From: Zancudomyces culisetae | Taxonomy: Eukaryota > Kickxellomycota > Harpellomycetes > Harpellales > Legeriomycetaceae | DNA length: 15,812 bases | Assembly (NCBI GenBank): GCA_001969505.1 | Contig: LSSK01000261.1 | Coordinates: 1-15,812 of the forward strand | Reading direction: 5' to 3' | Shown: piece by piece, positions 8,639-15,812 of the stretch | Layout of the letters: each line of letters opens with the position of its first letter | Position numbering within the stretch: position 1 is the first letter of the stretch | Translations under genes and position numbers: made by a program | The notes under the pieces: generated by a model | Told to the model about the DNA's origin: nothing | Seen by the model: the letters and a program-made list of their open reading frames with translations, nothing else | Databases searched by the model: none

Positions 8639-11600
8639 ATGCAGAGTAATAGACACGATCTTCCTGAACGGATAATTGTAACGCCAAAAAGGCTAGTAAA
8701 TTGCCGCAACAAAATGCATCCGCAAAACTCAGAATCTACGGAGCTCGAAGAGGATGGATGGTTTATAGACGCTGTTAAACGGATGGCATGTAGGATTTGG
8801 AGCACATCAAGTCCAACAGACAAAAAAAATTCAGGGAATAATGTGGTTAGGGTTACGCCGCTGATTAACAGACTTGATAAGGCGCTGGGCGATTTGGGCT
8901 TGAGAAGCGCAGTAAACTCGCCGCTTATCAACAATAACGCTGCTGAGAATGGGATTAGTATCAACTACTATGACAGCAGTACTGCTAACAATAGAAGCGG
9001 TAGTATTGGTGCGGCCGGAGGGTTAACACCAAACTCAGCTGTTAGTATAAAAGAGCGTATGGAGACGGGAGATGAGGAAATTCGGGCAGGTGCATTTGCG
9101 ACACCAGTTGCTGGTATGAACCAGAATCAACGACTAGAAAGGATGAGAAGGAGAGTAGTTGGTTCAATGGGACATTTGAATGTTGAGAGAAAGCCAAGTA
9201 TTATCAGCTTACGACATAGAGGCCTCAGATTGGACGAAAATGGGGGAGAGAGTATATTGTATGAAGGGAGATCACCTGCCAAAAGAAGTAGCGATGTACT
9301 GAATTATGAGATCAAACGGGTAGTAGAACGCAAAAAGAGTAGACTTATAGAGAAATCAGGACAGGAAGAAGAAAACAAAACACCGCGAGTAGCACGGTGG
9401 CTGTCACCGGCACAGGTCAAAAGCCTGTACAATATTAAAAGTCTTATGGAGGATGGAAATAAGAACAAAATAGGAAATGTGTTCAAGAGGCGAGAACCAA
9501 GCATTTCCGAAAATAATGGTAGTGTTAATGATGTGAGTAAGGAAATGACAGCCAAAGAGATACAAGAGGAGCTAACGCCAGTTGCTGGGGTCAAAAGAAG
9601 CATGGATATTGAACCTGAAGATGTGACAGGAGCACAGCCAAATGGTGCAGGAGATAGAAGTGTTGGCAGCAACAAAAAGATTTGTACGGTTTGTAGTAGT
9701 AATCTAAAACCAGAGGCAACAATTGAGAAATCAGAAATTGCTAATAGGAGTAGATATGCCAACCGGGCAAAGGCGTTTAACAGGAGAGTGACAAGTTACA
9801 ACATCCATGACTATCGCCGTGATAGGAACAAGACATCAGGCAAATGGAAATTTTCGGCTATATTTTCAGATTCAGATTTGTCGTCTGGTTCGGAAAATGA
9901 AAGCGAAAAGGTTACGAAAAACATTACGACTAGACGGAAAAATCGAAGTAAAGAAGGGGTATGTAAGGATCAAGGAGTACTGAGTGGTACGAACAAGGAG
10001 GCTGATAATGATAGAGATATGATTAAGGTTCCAAAGACGGTAGATAGATTACAAGGTATTTCGAAAGGAACAGGCAATGTTGAGGAAAACATGGAGTTGA
10101 AACCAAGCAGACGACCCTTTTATGTTAAACACGAACAAAAGACTAGTAATACTAGTACAGCAGTTGCATCTAATATTGGTAGTATTAATGGCGTTAAGAG
10201 TGGAACAACTACTATTCTTGGTGGCGAGAAACCATTCACATCTTATTCTCCTTCTAAATTCTTGAACATCAAAGTAGGCGGTACTTCTGTGATTCCTGAG
10301 TTTAAGTTTGCAACAGACACAAAAGGTCAGCCTCAAAAGACATCTTTATTGCCTTCAACAATAGATAGCGGTGTTGGCAATAACTCTGATGCAAAATCAA
10401 TCCCGTCTACTTCTCTTTTTGCTCCACAATCTCAATCTCAACCTCAATCACAACCACCTTTGCAACCATTGCTCACAACAAAATCAGCTTTGGCTTCAGC
10501 ACCTTCATTATCATTTAGTGTAAACACAAACACAAACACAGATACAAACAATAATACCTCGCTATTCAAACCAGTAATTTCCAATCAACAAGAACAACAA
10601 CAACAACAAAAACAGCCAGTACCAACATCTACCACATCTACAGATAAGCCAGTTTCATTATTCAGCTTTGGTACAACAAAACCTAGCCAGCCAACACTTA
10701 CTACAGAACCCAAAAAATCTACTTTTACATTCGGTGCAGCTCCTCCCTCCACTCTTAACCCCAACCCTAACTCTACCTCTAACCCTACTACCTCTAACCC
10801 TACTACCTCTAACCCTACTACCTCTAACCCTACTACCTCTAACCCTACTACCTCTAACCCTACTACCTCTAACCCTACTACCTCTACCTCCTTATTCACC
10901 ACAAATCCTAATAAACCTTCTTTACCTTCCGATAAACCAACCTCTTTGTTTTCATTTGGTGCAAGTGCTGCTACCAACACTACCAACACTACTACCACTA
11001 CTACCACCAACCAGCCAACATCAACTCCATCTTTGTTCTCTAATCAGTCAAAACCTGTCCCCGAAACTACCACTTCTACTCCTTTCGCTCCTATTTCCGC
11101 TCCCACTTCTACTTCTACAACTACAGCCACAACTACAGTTCCTTCCTTTTCTGCTCCTCTCCAATCCCAAACTCAACCTCAACCAGCACCTACTCCCTTT
11201 TCTTTCCAATCTACCTCATCAAACAACACCAACAGTAAACCTGCCTCACTATTTACTTTTGGCAGTCAACCCCAACCCCAACCCCAACCCCAACCCCAAC
11301 CCCAAACACAAACACAAACACAATCCCAATCTCTCTTTGCTGCTCCTTCCAATAAACCATTCGTATTTGGCAGTTCCAACACATCCAATACCTCAAATAA
11401 TACTCTTACTAGCTCTAATCCCAATCCCAACACTAATCTTAATCAAACTTCATCATCATTTTCTCGTCAGCGTTTCCCTTCTAATGTAGAAATGAACGAT
11501 GTTTCTGATCTATCTTCCTCTTCTCTTTCATCACAACCTTCTTCTTTCAATTTTGGTTTTTCTAACCAGAACCAGAACCAGAGTCAAAACCAAAACCAAA

Positions 11601-11884
11601 ACCGAAACTCTATACAACAACCTTTCTTTAATAGCTCTCCTTCAATTCAACAACCTCAGTTCCAAAAACAACCATTCCCCCAACAACCCCAACAACAGCA
11701 GCAACAACAGCCGTTTTCTTTTGGTTCTTCATCAGCTGCTCCTCCTTCAATTAGTTTTAATCTTGGTTCTAAACCTACAAATACTCCCTCAAATCTTTCA
11801 TCTGCTGGTTTTAGCATGAATTCCGCCATGTCAAATCCAAATTTTGCTGGAAGAAAAATTGCTCGTCCAAAACGAAGATTCTAA
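8639..11884 (+). CDS. NUP1: Nup1-like FG nucleoporin (nuclear basket)
   Basis: A 1081-residue intronless protein that should sit on the nuclear side of the pore and bind transport receptors. The N-terminal half (to about 570) is Arg/Lys/Glu-rich. Residues 41-54, WFIDAVKRMACRIW, can form an amphipathic helix of the kind that Nup1 and Nup60 use to bind the nuclear membrane. From about 674 to 1030 the chain is disordered Ser/Thr/Asn/Pro/Gln with at least seven FG motifs (LFSFG, FTFG, LFTFG, FVFG, FNFG, FSFG). The extreme C-terminus, GRKIARPKRRF (1071-1081), matches in character the basic RKIA tail of S. cerevisiae Nup1 and the similar end of Nup153, where importins bind. A lone CxxC (about 350-353) is not a zinc finger. 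FG density is low for the family. Base composition changes from purine-rich to G-poor partway along. Nup1 is favoured over Nup60 because of the C-terminal tail and the length. Confidence 0.82.
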   Translation: MQSNRHDLPERIIVTPKRLVNCRNKMHPQNSESTELEEDGWFIDAVKRMACRIWSTSSPTDKKNSGNNVVRVTPLINRLDKALGDLGLRSAVNSPLINNNAAENGISINYYDSSTANNRSGSIGAAGGLTPNSAVSIKERMETGDEEIRAGAFATPVAGMNQNQRLERMRRRVVGSMGHLNVERKPSIISLRHRGLRLDENGGESILYEGRSPAKRSSDVLNYEIKRVVERKKSRLIEKSGQEEENKTPRVARWLSPAQVKSLYNIKSLMEDGNKNKIGNVFKRREPSISENNGSVNDVSKEMTAKEIQEELTPVAGVKRSMDIEPEDVTGAQPNGAGDRSVGSNKKICTVCSSNLKPEATIEKSEIANRSRYANRAKAFNRRVTSYNIHDYRRDRNKTSGKWKFSAIFSDSDLSSGSENESEKVTKNITTRRKNRSKEGVCKDQGVLSGTNKEADNDRDMIKVPKTVDRLQGISKGTGNVEENMELKPSRRPFYVKHEQKTSNTSTAVASNIGSINGVKSGTTTILGGEKPFTSYSPSKFLNIKVGGTSVIPEFKFATDTKGQPQKTSLLPSTIDSGVGNNSDAKSIPSTSLFAPQSQSQPQSQPPLQPLLTTKSALASAPSLSFSVNTNTNTDTNNNTSLFKPVISNQQEQQQQQKQPVPTSTTSTDKPVSLFSFGTTKPSQPTLTTEPKKSTFTFGAAPPSTLNPNPNSTSNPTTSNPTTSNPTTSNPTTSNPTTSNPTTSNPTTSTSLFTTNPNKPSLPSDKPTSLFSFGASAATNTTNTTTTTTTNQPTSTPSLFSNQSKPVPETTTSTPFAPISAPTSTSTTTATTTVPSFSAPLQSQTQPQPAPTPFSFQSTSSNNTNSKPASLFTFGSQPQPQPQPQPQPQTQTQTQSQSLFAAPSNKPFVFGSSNTSNTSNNTLTSSNPNPNTNLNQTSSSFSRQRFPSNVEMNDVSDLSSSSLSSQPSSFNFGFSNQNQNQSQNQNQNRNSIQQPFFNSSPSIQQPQFQKQPFPQQPQQQQQQQPFSFGSSSAAPPSISFNLGSKPTNTPSNLSSAGFSMNSAMSNPNFAGRKIARPKRRF
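10781..10885 (+). repeat. Perfect 15-bp x 7 coding minisatellite in NUP1
   Basis: Seven identical copies of AACCCTACTACCTCT encode seven Asn-Pro-Thr-Thr-Ser units (residues 715-749). Because 15 bp is a whole number of codons, copy-number change keeps the frame. Complete identity at silent positions shows the array is young or kept uniform. It forms a spacer between two FG motifs. Confidence 0.95.
11267..11330 (+). repeat. Coding CAACCC and CAAACA repeats in NUP1
   Basis: About six Gln-Pro pairs (CAACCC units) are followed by three Gln-Thr pairs (CAAACA units), beginning near residue 877. They lie between two FG motifs and are in-frame hexamer expansions, another likely length-variable spacer. 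Confidence 0.9.
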
Positions 11885-12641
11885 ATTATATTTATAATTG
11901 TTTCTAGCGTTGGGTAAAGAATGGGGGTAATTTTATTGTTACTCTTATTATTTAGATTTCTTTTTTTTTTGTCTGTAGTGTTTTTATATTTCTTATTGTA
12001 GAAAGTAGTAGCTATATTGTTAATTTTTTAATAAATCTCATACACGTTTCAATTATTCATATATCTTGATTATGTGTTTACACAGATGCTTGTGATTTTA
12101 CTTTACACTCTCCCTTTCACCCTTTCCTCCTCCCCTGTTTCTTTCTTCTTTTTTTTTCTTTCCAAATCGATAGGGTTTTCATAATTTCAAGTTTTCGTTC
12201 CGGATTGTTTAGTTGTTACATTTTCGCTTTGTTTTAAACAAAAACAAAAAAAAAAGTTCGGGGTAGGGTGAAGATGTGGTGAATTTGAATTTTGAATGGA
12301 TTACGAAATAAAATAAAAAAATTAAAATATCATGTGCTATGACCCTTTTTTTTTATACATTTTTTTCCAAGTTTTCAAATTTTTTTTTTTCTTTATTAGT
12401 TTTATTTAAAAGTAAAAAGTAAATCTCATAAACTAGTATTTAAAACATTTATCACCATCAACATTTACCATTTGTTTTTTACTTTTACTTTTACTTTTAC
12501 TTTTACTTTTATAAGAGTAGATATATCTACATATATATATATATACATTGTATAACAGTCTTGAAAATCCATATATATAAAGCTAAAATAACAAAAAAAA
12601 AAACAACAAAATATACATAAAAATATACAAGAAGAGATATA
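11885..12641. other. NUP1-TES1 intergenic region
   Basis: This should contain the NUP1 3' end and the TES1 promoter. It is A/T-rich with poly-T runs. A (TTTTAC)n array sits at 12475-12510 and a short AT dinucleotide run at 12530-12546, just upstream of the TES1 ATG. A block with GTAAA-type units at 12409-12423 is the approximate reverse complement of the array. No RNA gene or further coding region was seen. Confidence 0.6.
12475..12510. repeat. ACTTTT hexamer array upstream of TES1
   Basis: Five perfect ACTTTT units (12481-12510), preceded by a T run, lie about 130 bp before the TES1 start. The same unit occurs upstream of NUP1 at 8498-8519. Confidence 0.9.
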
Positions 12642-14971
<2,330 letters not shown>

Positions 14972-15646
14972 TTCAACTTTATATTGTTTTCTTGTATGGA
15001 TTTATCTAAAGAAGCAAAAAAAAATGAAAGAATCAAAGGTGTAAATCTGAACACTTTTGGGGGGGAGGTTTATGCTTTTTTTTTCTTTCCTTGCATTTTT
15101 TTTTCAATTATCGATCAATCTTTGATACCTATACCAAAGGTAGCACATTATCATGCTCATGAAAATAATATATCTAACAAATTAATGTAAAGCGTCGTTA
15201 ATTATTCCACCCTTCCCTATCAACTTTTTAATCCCGCCCTTCCTAAAAACATTTCATACAATTAGTGATTTTCCCGTCAATTCCAAATTCCGAAAACTCA
15301 TCATCCCCCCACCACTCCTTCCTTCCACCCAACCCCTCTATGGTTTGTAAAATACTCGAATAAAGGAGTAGGATAGTGATGATCAACATCCAACCATAAT
15401 TATGAAAAATTGTATGATAAATAAAAATATTTTGTGATAGAGAACTAAAAAAAAAGGATCTGTGCTTTTTGAACCCAACCCGAGTTTCATTTGTTATTTT
15501 ACTCGTACAACACTCAAAGCTGCATATTATTAAAACCTCTTCCACTGTTACGCAGATACTCTTACTTTAGCATCTCTTTGTTTTATTATTATTATTATTA
15601 TTATTTATAAAATCTTTTCTGCTTCCATGGTATCAAACTGATAAAA
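14972..15646. other. Intergenic region between TES1 and the right-edge gene
   Basis: This holds the TES1 3' end and the promoter of the next plus-strand gene. A TTA trinucleotide run lies at 15583-15606, about 40 bp before the next ATG. A 100-codon minus-strand open frame (15545-15243) contains one strongly hydrophobic stretch and a Gly/Trp/Asp-rich tail. I do not accept it as a gene; see findings. Confidence 0.55.
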
Positions 15647-15812
15647 ATGATTGGAAATAACAGGTTACCAGTGAAGAGAATACTCCCATCCAAACCCAGA
15701 GCTGGTATTTTTGGCTTGGGTAAAAGAGTGCAACTTACAACTTCATGGGGGAAAAATCTGATAAAAAAACGGTATCTCGTATCAGATGCTTATGGAGTGG
15801 ATGGTAAGTTAC
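15647..15812 (+). CDS. First exon of an unrecognised gene, cut by the right edge
   Basis: From the ATG at 15647 an open frame of 52 codons plus one base runs to 15803, where a textbook donor (GTAAGTTAC) begins and continues to the window end. The N-terminus (MIGNNRLPVKRILPSKPRAG) has many Lys and Arg and no acidic residue until Asp47, with Ser/Thr and Leu/Ile between. This is the usual look of a mitochondrial presequence. The exon ends SDAYGVD followed by a split Gly codon. The mature protein is out of view, so no family can be named. Alternatively the frame could simply read on past the donor. Confidence 0.6.
   Translation, partial: MIGNNRLPVKRILPSKPRAGIFGLGKRVQLTTSWGKNLIKKRYLVSDAYGVDGKL

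Noticed and set aside
9690-9705. CxxC in the nucleoporin as a zinc finger, as in Nup153
   Set aside because: Only one Cys pair is present and there is no second pair or Trp at the spacing of a RanBP2-type finger.
10781-10885. CCCTAA-like units as an internal telomeric repeat
   Set aside because: The unit is 15 bp and in frame inside a coding region; the telomere-like hexamer occurs only as part of it.
10585-11010. Minus-strand Val/Gly-rich frame with a pentapeptide repeat
   Set aside because: It is the antisense of the 15-bp NUP1 minisatellite and of Thr/Asn runs.
15535-15573. A tiny first exon (ATG at 15573) spliced to the 15545-15243 minus frame
   Set aside because: The implied intron would be under 40 nt, shorter than any other here, and the exon only a few codons.

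Overview
The window looks like nuclear DNA of an AT-rich fungus, most likely an ascomycete yeast or a close relative. The evidence is a Psd1-type phosphatidylserine decarboxylase, a fungal-type dephospho-CoA kinase with a hydrophobic C-terminal tail, a Nup1-like FG nucleoporin and a TesB-family acyl-CoA thioesterase. There are also several GT-AG introns with relaxed splice sites, and long intergenic stretches of poly-T, poly-A and simple repeats. CTG codons fall at positions expected to be leucine in PSD1 and TES1, so nothing points to a CUG-Ser code. The species cannot be named from the sequence.

Layout from left to right. (1) Positions 1-1238, minus strand: a long open reading frame that runs off the left edge, probably with one upstream exon. 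I do not recognise the product. (2) Positions 1239-3025: T-rich non-coding DNA, the divergent promoter region for gene 1 and PSD1. (3) Positions 3026-5050, plus: PSD1, intronless and apparently complete, with an intact LGST self-cleavage site. (4) Positions 5217-6391, minus: CAB5, rebuilt here from three exons and tail-to-tail with PSD1. (5) Positions 6392-8638: a repeat-rich divergent intergenic region with one weak candidate for a small spliced minus-strand gene. (6) Positions 8639-11884, plus: a Nup1-like nucleoporin with a perfect 15-bp x 7 coding minisatellite. (7) Positions 12642-14971, plus: TES1, rebuilt here from six exons, with all three expected catalytic residues. (8) Positions 15647 to the right edge, plus: the first exon of a gene cut off by the window, whose start resembles a mitochondrial targeting sequence.

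PSD1 (phosphatidylethanolamine synthesis in mitochondria), CAB5 (last step of CoA synthesis) and TES1 (acyl-CoA hydrolysis) all belong to lipid and CoA metabolism. Eukaryotic neighbours are usually not co-regulated, so this is probably chance. I found no tRNA, rRNA, CRISPR array or recognisable transposon. No clearly new biological system is visible. The best candidates for follow-up are the unrecognised left-edge gene, the mitochondrial-looking N-terminus and missing peroxisomal signal of the thioesterase, and the possible small gene at 7163-7614.
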